From GCA-001856825 sp038729485 (lineage in GTDB: Archaea > Thermoplasmatota > Thermoplasmata > Thermoplasmatales > GCA-001856825), in NCBI GenBank assembly GCA_038729485.1, contig JAVYRX010000011.1, positions 1 to 27,529 on the forward strand: 27,529 bases of DNA, given 5' to 3'. Positions 6,633 to 14,169 of this stretch are shown here, in pieces; positions within the stretch are counted from its first letter, which is position 1; every line of letters begins with the position of its first letter. Position numbers and translations under genes: made by a program. The notes under the pieces are model-generated. The model saw nothing but the letters and a program-made list of their open reading frames with translations, did not search any database and was not told the origin of the DNA.

Positions 6633-7920
6633 ACCTTTTTTTCCTCTCCACTTCGGCAACATTTCCAATGTCTTTTCTCATAAAATAATCCCCTTTTATC
6701 GCGCTCTCAATAGCATCGAACCTGCTCACTACTTGTGAAAGCCCATCCCCTTCAGAGTAGAGAGCAACCGACCTTGAATTTGTTTGCTGGAGCACCTTCC
6801 CGTGCTTTGAGACAGAGGCGTAAAAAACTCTAATTCCTTTTAAGAGCATCATTTCCTCATCTATAGATATCTTGGACGGGTTCGGATTTGAACCGTATCC
6901 TTTTGGAACGAGGTACCTGAGTACGTTTACCTTATTCCTAAATTCAAGGGCGGGTTTCTTGCCGTTGTACATTTTGATTGCAACGTCCAGGATTGAATTG
7001 TCCATCAAGGTTAACGCGTTAATGGCTTCTGGATCGCCGAGACGCGCATTTATCTCGAGAAGCTTTGCCCCATCGGATGTCGCAATGAAGCCCCCATAAA
7101 TCGGGCCCGTGTATTTAATTCCGTCTTCGTTTAAATTTGCAACTATGGCCTTCATTATATCCTTCGCTTCGCTCTCTATTCTACTGTCGATGAATGGCAA
7201 CCCCCTTTCTGAAAAGCATATTGAACCCATCCCTCCCGTGTTCGGGCCAACGTCCCCATCCATCGCTCTCTTATAGTCCTGAACCAGTGGGAGGAAGAAT
7301 ATATCCGTGCCTGATGCAAAGGCCTGAAGACTGAATTCCTCTCCTACCATTTTCCTTTCAATGAGCACCGTTTGTCTCTCACGCCCTATGTAAGCCTTTG
7401 CAAGCTTTGCCCCGTCATCCTTCCCGTTGAAATGAACGCCCTGAACAAGAACGCCCTTCCCCCCGGTCAGACCGTCTGGCTTGATGACAAAATCGTAATC
7501 TATGTTTTTAATAAACTCCTCCACCTTGTGCACATCTGAAAAAGGCGTGCTCTCAACGTTTCCCTTTATATTTTTCTCCTCTAGGAATATTCTGCAGAAG
7601 GACTTTGATGTTTCAAGTTTTGCGGCAGATGAACTAGGCGCAAATACCCTGAATTTGTTTCTGGATAGCATGTCAGATACCCCGGAAGCCAGAGGGGCCT
7701 CAGGCCCTATGAATACATAGTCAGGCTCAATCCTGTTAGCAACAGAGAGGACCCACTCCTTATCGTTTTCGTTGCCCATTATTATTTTCTTGGCAATTCT
7801 GTCCAAGCCGGGATTCCTTGTGTGAGACACGACGAACAATTCCGCACCAGACTTGACTATAGAGAGACCTATGGCGTGTTCCCTTCCGCCACCGCCAATC
7901 AAGAGAGTTTTCAAGCTCAC
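6610..7920 (-). CDS. purD: Phosphoribosylamine-glycine ligase PurD (GARS)
   Basis: A 436-residue ATP-grasp ligase that joins glycine to 5-phosphoribosylamine in step two of purine synthesis. The N-domain starts with LIGGGGREHAI. The ATP-grasp region includes FVIKPDGLTGGKGVLV (about 145-160), the GPNTGGMGSI loop, LEINARLGDPEAI for metal binding, and a C-terminal lid domain. The length is normal for PurD. The start is GTG at 7920, overlapping the stop of scpB as GTGA, so the two genes are translationally coupled. No other purine gene is visible in the window. Confidence 0.96.
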   Translation of the reverse strand: MSLKTLLIGGGGREHAIGLSIVKSGAELFVVSHTRNPGLDRIAKKIIMGNENDKEWVLSVANRIEPDYVFIGPEAPLASGVSDMLSRNKFRVFAPSSSAAKLETSKSFCRIFLEEKNIKGNVESTPFSDVHKVEEFIKNIDYDFVIKPDGLTGGKGVLVQGVHFNGKDDGAKLAKAYIGRERQTVLIERKMVGEEFSLQAFASGTDIFFLPLVQDYKRAMDGDVGPNTGGMGSICFSERGLPFIDSRIESEAKDIMKAIVANLNEDGIKYTGPIYGGFIATSDGAKLLEINARLGDPEAINALTLMDNSILDVAIKMYNGKKPALEFRNKVNVLRYLVPKGYGSNPNPSKISIDEEMMLLKGIRVFYASVSKHGKVLQQTNSRSVALYSEGDGLSQVVSRFDAIESAIKGDYFMRKDIGNVAEVERKKRFMENLFP

Positions 7921-8396
7921 ACCTTTTCCGTCTTATCTAGTCTTTCTCTTATTTCCTTCCCGTAGCGAGAGTGAAAAATTCTGGTCAGCTTTACCAACCT
8001 TCTGTTGCCCACTTGCTTGACCTCGACAAACCCCAGTTTTACAAGATGGTCTATCTCAGCCTGCGTTTTCCTTCCCCTCAATCTTTCAATGTGGCTTATG
8101 TATACCTTCTTTTTGCTGAAAAGAAGTGCTATAATCTCCAGCTCTCCCTTGTCAAGTTCGCTTTCTGAATACTTGAACGCTACGTCGCTGTACTTGTCCC
8201 TCACACCTATCTTGTATTTCTTCCCAATGGTTTTGACCTCTAGAGAAGTCCCTTCATACCGTTTCCTGAGAACTCTGATAATCCTGGAAACGTCTTTAGA
8301 GTCGACCTGAAGTGCAGCCGATATTTCCCCTTTTGAAAGAGGATTTACGGTTGCTATCAGCAGGGCTTCGGCGCGGTTGGAAATGTCGTTGTCCAT
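7917..8396 (-). CDS. scpB: Segregation and condensation protein B (ScpB)
   Basis: A 159-residue protein of two tandem winged helices. The first covers about residues 5-75 (EALLIATVNPLSKGEISAAL, then VSRIIRVLRKRYE). The second covers 85-145 (ALLFSKKKVYISHIERLRGR and IDHLVKLGFVEV), matching ScpB. ScpB pairs bind the ScpA kleisin and Smc in chromosome condensation; neither partner gene is in this window. A TATA-like TTTAATAA at 8419-8426 lies 23-30 bases before the ATG. The TGA overlaps the purD start by four bases. Its length is slightly below bacterial ScpB, which usually has a C-terminal tail. Confidence 0.85.
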   Translation of the reverse strand: MDNDISNRAEALLIATVNPLSKGEISAALQVDSKDVSRIIRVLRKRYEGTSLEVKTIGKKYKIGVRDKYSDVAFKYSESELDKGELEIIALLFSKKKVYISHIERLRGRKTQAEIDHLVKLGFVEVKQVGNRRLVKLTRIFHSRYGKEIRERLDKTEKV

Positions 8397-8418
8397 CTTT
8401 CAATTATAAAGTGAACAA

Positions 8419-8426
8419 TTATTAAA
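8419..8426 (-). promoter_or_regulatory. TATA-like box for scpB-purD
   Basis: The minus strand reads TTTAATAA, 23-30 bases before the scpB ATG, in the short gap between the RNase P RNA 3' end and scpB. Confidence 0.45.
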
Positions 8427-8448
8427 TTTTTGTAGAAATCAATTATAT

Positions 8449-8755
8449 AGGGTTGTCCCGAGTAAGCCCCCTTCTGTTAGCCCCAAGTGGGGTTGGTGGC
8501 ATTTGACTAATGCGCTCTACCTGTTCCTCTGATAGCGTTCACGGGAACTGCTTGAGCTTGCTCCGTCTTACCCCTTCTGTCTCATCATATTTTCGGGAAC
8601 GTCACCTCCTAGAGGATCACGCTTAGCCGAAACTGTGCCCTTTCTTGTGAAGGGATACAGGCCTCTCGGCCTGGGTTTTATCCAAACTGCTATCTGGAGG
8701 GGGGACTTTCCTCACCAGTCCTGGCGACAGCCACCCTGGGACTACCCCAACCTCT
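8449..8755 (-). ncRNA. rnpB: RNase P RNA
   Basis: The minus strand carries the universal RNase P RNA cores: GAGGAAAGTCC near the 5' end (conserved region I, strand P4) and ACAGAAGGGGGCTTA near the 3' end (conserved region V, the other P4 strand). Between them lie hairpins such as GGCCGAGAGGCC and an AGAGGAACAGG segment. GGTTG (8752-8748) pairs with CAACC (8455-8451) as P1, and TGGC-TGTC-GCCA forms P3. The size, about 300 nt, fits an archaeal type A molecule. It is the catalytic RNA for tRNA 5' processing. The exact ends are set from P1 and could be off by several bases. Confidence 0.93.
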
Positions 8756-8765
8756 TATCTACAAC

Positions 8766-8775
8766 ATATATATAT
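8766..8775 (-). promoter_or_regulatory. TATA-like element before RNase P RNA
   Basis: An ATATATATAT run ends 14 bases before the first P1 base and overlaps the stop codon of the histidine phosphatase gene. The spacing to the P1 start is a little short for TATA-to-start distance, so transcription may begin a few bases inside the assumed 5' end, or transcripts may come from upstream. Confidence 0.4.
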
Positions 8776-9374
8776 CATTGATTCCCAACGAATGCTAGAT
8801 CACGGATAACCTCGCTGCTTCCGTTTAAAAACCCGACAATATAGTTTGAGCAATTTGTGAACCTGATCCCGTCTGACTTTCCTATATATAGTTCATAGAA
8901 TGCCCTGATAAATGCGCCGTGAGTTATCACTATAACCTTCTTTCCCTCGAATATTTGCGAGAACGACTGCAGGAAATTCCTAACTCGTGTAATAACTGAG
9001 CTTACCGGTTCTGCGTGCGAAATTGACTCTATCTCTTTTGAAAGGGAACTCATCCTTATTCCGTATCTTCTTGCTATCTCCTCAGTAGTCATACCCTCAA
9101 TGTTTCCGTAATCCCTGTCCCTGATCATTTGCGTTTTGGCAATTATCGGTATCTTCAATACGTCCGACACTATTTCGGCGGTTTGAACAGCCCTAATTAG
9201 ATCGCTCGTCACTATGAAATCAAATCCGTAAGTCTGTAGGGAGAAAGCTAGCTGCCTGCTCTGTTCCCTGCCTACAAAGGTGAGAGAATCGTCCCCACGT
9301 CCGACCCATAGACTTTTGACATTCGATTCTGTCTGGCCATGCCTCGCTACTGCAATTGTGAAGTTATATCCCAT
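8775..9374 (-). CDS. Histidine phosphatase family protein (phosphoglycerate mutase-like)
   Basis: A 199-residue branch-1 histidine phosphatase. The catalytic motif RHGQTESN places the nucleophile His at 12, with Arg61 in TSDLIRAVQTAEI, the acid in RDYGNIEG (Glu94) and the second His at 152 in ITHGAFIRAF. Such enzymes dephosphorylate small phosphometabolites such as sugar phosphates, nucleotides or cobalamin precursors. Nothing nearby specifies the substrate. The length matches CobC/GpmB-like cofactor-independent phosphatases rather than full cofactor-dependent mutase (about 230-250 residues). The ATG start follows an AT-rich segment. It lies directly upstream of RNase P RNA on the same strand. 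Confidence 0.88.
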   Translation of the reverse strand: MGYNFTIAVARHGQTESNVKSLWVGRGDDSLTFVGREQSRQLAFSLQTYGFDFIVTSDLIRAVQTAEIVSDVLKIPIIAKTQMIRDRDYGNIEGMTTEEIARRYGIRMSSLSKEIESISHAEPVSSVITRVRNFLQSFSQIFEGKKVIVITHGAFIRAFYELYIGKSDGIRFTNCSNYIVGFLNGSSEVIRDLAFVGNQ

Positions 9375-9461
9375 TATTATATGATGCCAATCAATATAAT
9401 AAAATTTTAATTACTACAGAGAAAAAATAATAATAAAAAGATGATAGCCCTTCAGCCGTTT

Positions 9462-9536
9462 GGGCCCGTGGCCTAGTCTGGATAAGGCACTGGCCTTCTA
9501 AGCCAGTGATCCCGGGTTCAAATCCCGGCGGGCCCG
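9462..9536 (+). tRNA. tRNA-Arg (anticodon TCT)
   Basis: Full cloverleaf: acceptor GGGCCCG (9462-9468) pairs with CGGGCCC (9529-9535), discriminator G at 9536. The anticodon stem is CTGGC/GCCAG around loop CTTCTAA, giving anticodon TCT (arginine codons AGA/AGG). The T arm is CCGGGTTCAAATCCCGG. No CCA is encoded. An A/T-rich run AATAATAATAAAAA at about 9426-9439 lies at TATA distance upstream. Confidence 0.96.
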
Positions 9537-10003
9537 TCGGCGTCGGAGCGTACAACACAGAAAAAGTTACGGAAAAATCGGAAGACCCAGGCGAGATTAC
9601 TCTGATCAAAATGAGCTTAAATTTTACCTTTATATAAGACCTGGATCGGATATGACAATTGATCAATGAAGAACAGAAAGTGAAATGCAAATTTCGACAA
9701 CGCATTTTTAACAGAGTATTCATTTAAATTGAAAAGAAAGAAGAATTAGGTATTTTGGACTATTCCTATGGATTATATAGGCCTAACAAGACTCCGGAAA
9801 GCTAAAAATTGCAAAATTTGATAAAAGAATAATTGAGATGAGAAAAGAGAAAATTTATAAGAAGTCCTTAATGCGCCCCAAATGGAAAAACCTATTAATT
9901 TTTCCCTTATTTATATGCAAATTTCCGGCAAATCTACGGGAAATCCAATCCTTCATTTACCCTGCGTTTTTTGAAGAAGGTATCTCCACAAACCACTTGC
10001 GGC
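9537..10003 (+). other. Gene-poor stretch after tRNA-Arg(TCT)
   Basis: About 470 bases without a convincing gene, AT-rich, lying between the tRNA and the end of the convergent unknown gene. A short open frame continues out of the tRNA 3' end (about 9536-9637, ending MSLNFTFI) without a start. A TATA-like TTTATAA at 9854-9860 precedes an ATG at 9882 that opens only 30 codons (to 9974). I see no repeat of the tRNA 3' end, so no attachment site can be shown. Confidence 0.5.
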
Positions 10004-10774
10004 TTAGATGGACCTGAAAATCCTCAGGATGTTTCCCACTATGTCTTCCAGGTCGTCCCCTGATCCTGCCTTAGCGGCGGGGCTCCTGGTTATGGACCCG
10101 CAAGGCTCTTCAGAGATCAAGTCACCGTTGAATAGCTGCACGTATGAGGCGTATGCAGAAATCTGCACCTCCACCGTATCCACTTCTGCAGGGTTCGGTG
10201 AATATCCCTTTTCAAACGATGAAGTCTGCCTGTCCCAGTCTTCAACCTGCTTCTCATCGTATCCTACACAGAACCGGCCTGTCTTCTCAAGCTTCGTTCC
10301 ATACACCACGGGATTCATCGGGGGATACGCCCTTGTAAAGCCACCTTCGAGGATGCTCCACTCCTGTCCTGGAGCAAGAGTAAAGAGAAAGGCCACAATC
10401 CTGTTCCCCTTCCCGAAGTCCAAAATACCCATTGGTGCCGTATTCCTTTCCGGCGACTTCTGTAAAAGTGGAGAAAGCCTTGAAGCCCAGGATGTCAAAC
10501 CGGTCTGAAGATACACTGGCCAGAACGCGTTCCCGAAGTAATAACCATTCCTGTAAAGAGCAGCGGTCTGCTGAAAATTGGACTCGTTGTTGAAGTTCCA
10601 TGATACGATGCCTTTCAATTCGTTGTACCAACTCCAGCTGCAATATATGTCCGTGGATATGCTGTCCACTCCGGAAGTGAACGCAATGCCCATAGATTCC
10701 CTCGATTTAACGAAGTTTCCGCTCATTATTGTCATTGATGAATTGAGATAAAACTCCCTTATAACAGTTCCCAT
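10004..10774 (-). CDS. Hypothetical protein, unrecognised family
   Basis: From the ATG at 10774 this is a 256-residue protein, or 271 residues from a GTG at 10819 that overlaps the upstream gene. There is no signal peptide or membrane helix. It is rich in aromatic residues and Ser, with motifs IYCSWSWYNELKGIVSWNF, YRNGYYFGNAFWPVY and LAPGQEWSILEGGF, suggesting a compact beta-rich fold. I prefer the ATG because CTATTTTAG (10790-10798) sits at TATA-like distance and no ribosome site precedes the GTG. Local base composition is more G+C-rich than the neighbours, and several competing open frames exist, but this one keeps coding character throughout. It follows the class V aminotransferase-like gene. 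Function unknown. Confidence 0.65.
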   Translation of the reverse strand: MGTVIREFYLNSSMTIMSGNFVKSRESMGIAFTSGVDSISTDIYCSWSWYNELKGIVSWNFNNESNFQQTAALYRNGYYFGNAFWPVYLQTGLTSWASRLSPLLQKSPERNTAPMGILDFGKGNRIVAFLFTLAPGQEWSILEGGFTRAYPPMNPVVYGTKLEKTGRFCVGYDEKQVEDWDRQTSSFEKGYSPNPAEVDTVEVQISAYASYVQLFNGDLISEEPCGSITRSPAAKAGSGDDLEDIVGNILRIFRSI

Positions 10775-10800
10775 CGGCCGGCTATAGGCTAAAATAGCTG

Positions 10801-12090
10801 CTATCTTGATGCAATCCACCTTGTGGCTGCAAGGAATTCCTTGACTTCCTCCTTTGTATTGTAATGGAGGAACGTGGCCCTTAACATGGATGGTACTGAA
10901 AGGAAGTCATGCGTGAGATTCCAATGACTACCTCCAACCACTGTAATCCTGAATCTTTTCCAGTAATACTCCTCAGCCGTCCTATCGTCTACGTTGCTAA
11001 AATTAAATGAAAAAGTGCTGCCCCTATCAGCTTTCGCATCTTTCAAGCCATAAAGCTTCACGTTCTTGATGCTACTCAAACCTTCAAGTTCATCAATTCC
11101 ATCTAGAACTGCTCTATTAAGCTCGTGCTGATAGCTCTCCACTCTCTTCATGCCCTTCCTTACTCCCATTCTCCTGTTCCTCGGAACCTTTTTCATCCTA
11201 AACTTTCCAAGATCGAGAGACAGGCTGGAGATATAGTCAACGACGGCGTTTATCGAGGCAAATAGGCTCTGATCTCTCGTACCTGGTTCCAAATAGGATC
11301 CAGTTTCCGGGTTGGCATCCCTGTCAACGTAATATGGCTTCATTTCGCCCAAAGCGTTCTCGCTGACGTACATAAAACTGCCACGCGGGCCAAATACTTT
11401 GTAAGAGGAAAAGACGAAGAAGTCGCAGCAGTATTTGCTTAGGTCAGAATAAGCTTGGGGGATGTAATGCACCCCGTCCACGACAAAAATTGAGTCATTC
11501 TCTCTTGCAATTCTTGACACTTCCATAAGGTCAGTCTTGTTTCCGAGAAGATTGCTTTCGGCCGTTATAGCTATCAGCCTTGTCTTAGAGTTTACTAGGG
11601 AGCCCAGATCGTTCATGTCTATTGTCCCGTCTTCTCTGGAGATCTTTGCAAGCCTCAAATCTGCTATTAGACCGTTTTTTTTCATCTCCATGTAGGGTGT
11701 AACGTTTGCAAAGTGCTCTGCATAGCTCGAAACAACGTTAGAACTTTCTCCAAGAAACGATCTCAATGAATACGAGATCCTAAAGAAGAGCTCAGATGCA
11801 GATTCACCCTGAAATATAAGTTTGTGAGATGGAGCATTCAAGAGGTCCGACACAGCCTCTCTACCCTCTTCTATGATGGATTCGTTCCCTTTGGATTCAG
11901 TGTACATTGCGCTGGTATTTGCGCTATAGTCCAGTCTCGCCTTCATTTCTTCCTCCGCAGCTTCTCTAAGGACCAGGCTACCCGCACCGTTGTCAACGAA
12001 CACCCTTTTCGTACCCGTATAATCCCGGTCTACTCTGGGGAATCTTTTCCTTATTTCCTTAATGTAAGATCTGCTAAAGGCACTCCTCAT
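10801..12090 (-). CDS. Class V aminotransferase / cysteine desulfurase-like PLP protein
   Basis: A 429-residue fold-type I PLP enzyme. An N-terminal substrate loop FVDNGAGSLVL (residues 31-41) resembles NifS-like proteins. Asp205 and His208 in VVDGVHYIPQ contact the cofactor ring, and the Schiff-base lysine is Lys231 in FFVFSSYKVFGPRGS. SLEPGTRDQS follows, and the C-terminus reads PSMLRATFLHYNT, as in the SufS-like group. No cysteine is seen in the C-terminal part, where desulfurases carry the persulfide Cys; residues there are SHWNLTHDF. It is therefore probably not a true desulfurase; a lyase or aminotransferase role is possible. A TATA-like box lies at 12109-12118. The unknown gene follows on the same strand. 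Confidence 0.82.
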   Translation of the reverse strand: MRSAFSRSYIKEIRKRFPRVDRDYTGTKRVFVDNGAGSLVLREAAEEEMKARLDYSANTSAMYTESKGNESIIEEGREAVSDLLNAPSHKLIFQGESASELFFRISYSLRSFLGESSNVVSSYAEHFANVTPYMEMKKNGLIADLRLAKISREDGTIDMNDLGSLVNSKTRLIAITAESNLLGNKTDLMEVSRIARENDSIFVVDGVHYIPQAYSDLSKYCCDFFVFSSYKVFGPRGSFMYVSENALGEMKPYYVDRDANPETGSYLEPGTRDQSLFASINAVVDYISSLSLDLGKFRMKKVPRNRRMGVRKGMKRVESYQHELNRAVLDGIDELEGLSSIKNVKLYGLKDAKADRGSTFSFNFSNVDDRTAEEYYWKRFRITVVGGSHWNLTHDFLSVPSMLRATFLHYNTKEEVKEFLAATRWIASR

Positions 12091-12108
12091 ACATGACGAT
12101 ACTTTGCA

Positions 12109-12118
12109 TTATATTAAG
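12109..12118 (-). promoter_or_regulatory. TATA-like box for the class V aminotransferase-like gene
   Basis: The minus strand reads CTTAATATAA, 19-28 bases before the ATG at 12090, in the 35-base gap after the aminopeptidase gene. Confidence 0.45.
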
Positions 12119-12125
12119 GAAGACG

Positions 12126-13547
12126 CTACTCTTTCAAATATTCATACAGTAGCCTAACTCCGAATCCCGTAGCTCCATTTGGGATGTAACCCCTTTTAGG
12201 CGTGTTCTTGCTTGTCCAAGCCGTGCCTGCTATATCAAGATGCACCCACGGAATTTCACCCACAAACCTGCTCAGGAATGCCGCAGCTGTTTCTGCTCCA
12301 CCCTCCCTGCCACCTGTATTCTTGACGTCAGCTACCTTGCTCTTTATCTGCTCCTGGAAGTCCTCGTCAAGAGGAAGTTCCCAGACTTTTTCCCAGCTCA
12401 TTGACGATGCCCTGGCTATCTTCTGCTTCAGCTCTCCACTGTTGCCGAACATCCCGGCATAATTGTTGCCTAAAGCAACTACGCAGGCACCAGTAAGCGT
12501 GGCGAGGTCTATAATTTCATACGGTTTATAATTCTTAACGCCATATGCAAGCGCGTCGGCGAGTACGAGCCTCCCCTCTGCGTCAGTCGAAAGTATTTCT
12601 GACGTGACTCCGTTGTAATGTGTGAGTATGTCCCCCGGTTTATAAGCGTTGCCTCCTGGAAGGTTCTCCGTAAGAGGCATCATTCCTACGATGTGCTTGT
12701 TCAATTTTAAATCAGAAGCAAGCTTCACAGCCCCTAAAACGGCAGATGCACCACATTTGTCAAACTTCATTTCGTCCATTCCGTCTGCGGGTTTTATTGA
12801 GATCCCTCCGCTATCGAATGTTATTCCCTTTCCAACTAGTAACACCGGCGGTTTATCTTTTGGCCCATATTCCATAATAACAAGCTTTCCCTGTTCCTTG
12901 GCTGCCCTGGAAACGCCTTCCAGTCCTCCCATACCTAATTTTATAAAATCTTCCCTGGTCAACACCTTGACTGTTACTCCCTTGATCTTTTTAGCTTCCT
13001 GTTCAAAACGGGAGGGGGTGCCTATGGAGGGAGGAAGGTTTGCAATGTCCCTCGTGAAATTCACCGCATTTGCTACAGCGATGGCCTCGGATATGACTGA
13101 CTCATCAGCCTTGGTATTTATCAAAATTTTCTTTACCTTTTTGCTGCTCTTATCACCTCTGAAACTGTCAAAATCGTAGGATGCGAGGATGATCGAAAAA
13201 GTGACTTCCTTAGCTTCAATGGTTGGGGAGACTCCTGGAAGGATTACCTCAACAACTCCGCTTTCTATACTTTTGAAAATCGAAAACGAATTAGAGTATG
13301 CCCTTCTCAATGTTTCAGGGCTGAAATCCTTTTCTTTGCCGAGACCTACTAATATGATCCTGGATTCTGTAGATTTATCGAATACGTCGAAAATTTCCCC
13401 TTTTTTCCCAGAGAAACCCTGTGTCCTTACAAATGGAAGCTCGCTGTTTATAATCTTCTCGGTTACTTCAGGAACCTTGTCCTGAAACACTGGCAAAACA
13501 AACGCGTTTATCTTTTCCTTAGTTGTCTTCCACTTCTCGATCCTCAT
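12126..13547 (-). CDS. pepA: Leucyl aminopeptidase (M17 family)
   Basis: A 473-residue cytosolic dizinc aminopeptidase. The metal and catalytic set is intact: Lys240 and Asp245 in VGKGITFDSGG, Lys252, Asp263 in MKFDKCGASAV, then Asp322, Glu324 and Arg326 in STDAEGRLVLADAL (NTDAEGR in most members). The N-terminal domain (1-155) is divergent, as in the family, and the length is close to 480-500. M17 enzymes form hexamers and trim N-terminal residues from peptides, fitting peptide recycling. They are common in bacteria and patchy in archaea, so transfer is possible but cannot be shown here. An AAATTTAT box at 13571-13578 lies 24-31 bases before the ATG. Confidence 0.95.
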   Translation of the reverse strand: MRIEKWKTTKEKINAFVLPVFQDKVPEVTEKIINSELPFVRTQGFSGKKGEIFDVFDKSTESRIILVGLGKEKDFSPETLRRAYSNSFSIFKSIESGVVEVILPGVSPTIEAKEVTFSIILASYDFDSFRGDKSSKKVKKILINTKADESVISEAIAVANAVNFTRDIANLPPSIGTPSRFEQEAKKIKGVTVKVLTREDFIKLGMGGLEGVSRAAKEQGKLVIMEYGPKDKPPVLLVGKGITFDSGGISIKPADGMDEMKFDKCGASAVLGAVKLASDLKLNKHIVGMMPLTENLPGGNAYKPGDILTHYNGVTSEILSTDAEGRLVLADALAYGVKNYKPYEIIDLATLTGACVVALGNNYAGMFGNSGELKQKIARASSMSWEKVWELPLDEDFQEQIKSKVADVKNTGGREGGAETAAAFLSRFVGEIPWVHLDIAGTAWTSKNTPKRGYIPNGATGFGVRLLYEYLKE

Positions 13548-13570
13548 ATTTACACGATTGTTCCCTCAAG

Positions 13571-13634
13571 ATAAATTTTGCTTTTTTATATTTATTATGA
13601 CATTGGTATGACAATTATCAGACATGTTAATATA
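13571..13634. promoter_or_regulatory. Divergent promoter region with a 7-base direct repeat
   Basis: A minus-strand box AAATTTAT (13571-13578) serves pepA, and a plus-strand TTAATATA (13627-13634) serves the small membrane protein; each is about 24-31 bases from its start codon. Between them TATGACA occurs twice (13596-13602 and 13607-13613), 11 bases apart, about one helical turn. This could be a regulator site. Confidence 0.45.
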
Positions 13635-13657
13635 CTAGCATATTATATTCATATGAA

Positions 13658-14119
13658 ATGAGCAACATATTGTCAGCCAAGGTACAAGATATGGTCCTCA
13701 AGGGAGAGAAGGATGTTTCCTCGGGCAGCCTCATAAATCTTGTAACGCTGCTAGACCTTAGTATAATAGTTCCGTCCGTAGCCATTTTCGTTGCTTACAA
13801 CATTAAAACAATGGCTGGCCTCTCTTTCATAGAGAACATTTTCATATTGCTGTTTGTCCTATATTTGCCGCTTGCAATATTATTTGCTGGCAGGATACTC
13901 GGAAAAAATGTAGCTAAAATGCAGGACCAGAATGGGGAAATTATGGGCATAGTGCTATTCTTTGTCCTGTCGTTTTCGCTGTTCGGAGTATACATGCCGT
14001 CTATACAAAAGTTAGCTTCAACGATACCGTCTTTCCAGATGTTGAATCTGGTAGGCTCTGTCGTTGTTTTTCTGAATCTTTTCCTTCTCTTAAGGAACAG
14101 CGGAAGAATATTCCGCTAA
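13658..14119 (+). CDS. Small four-helix membrane protein, unknown
   Basis: A 153-residue protein with a soluble N-terminus of about 28 residues and four hydrophobic segments (about 29-47, 54-76, 93-112 and 126-146), with no charged motif inside them. It has no family I recognise. A TATA-like box at the correct distance suggests a leaderless message, and a T-rich run follows the stop. It lies 50 bases before the antiporter gene, which has its own promoter-like element, so the two may be separate units. Confidence 0.65.
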   Translation: MSNILSAKVQDMVLKGEKDVSSGSLINLVTLLDLSIIVPSVAIFVAYNIKTMAGLSFIENIFILLFVLYLPLAILFAGRILGKNVAKMQDQNGEIMGIVLFFVLSFSLFGVYMPSIQKLASTIPSFQMLNLVGSVVVFLNLFLLLRNSGRIFR

Positions 14120-14132
14120 TTTTCTTCTTTTT
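14119..14132 (+). terminator. T-rich run, likely archaeal terminator
   Basis: TTTTCTTCTTTTT begins at the stop codon of the small membrane protein. Archaeal RNA polymerase terminates at such T tracts without a hairpin. A TATA-like element for the next gene follows at once. Confidence 0.4.
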
Positions 14133-14169
14133 GAGAAAAAGTTATAATATAATTTAGCCTTTAACAGGG

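Noticed and set aside
9391..9723. Minus-strand open frame of 110 codons
   Set aside because: It runs antisense through tRNA-Arg(TCT); its PPGFEPGI stretch is the usual translation of a tRNA T arm read backwards.
9462..10003. Integrated element at the tRNA-Arg 3' end
   Set aside because: No integrase and no second copy of the tRNA 3' end are visible in the window.
10008..10508. Plus-strand frame of 166 codons opposite the unknown gene
   Set aside because: It is a shadow in a G+C-rich stretch; the minus-strand frame is longer and is followed by no competing signals.
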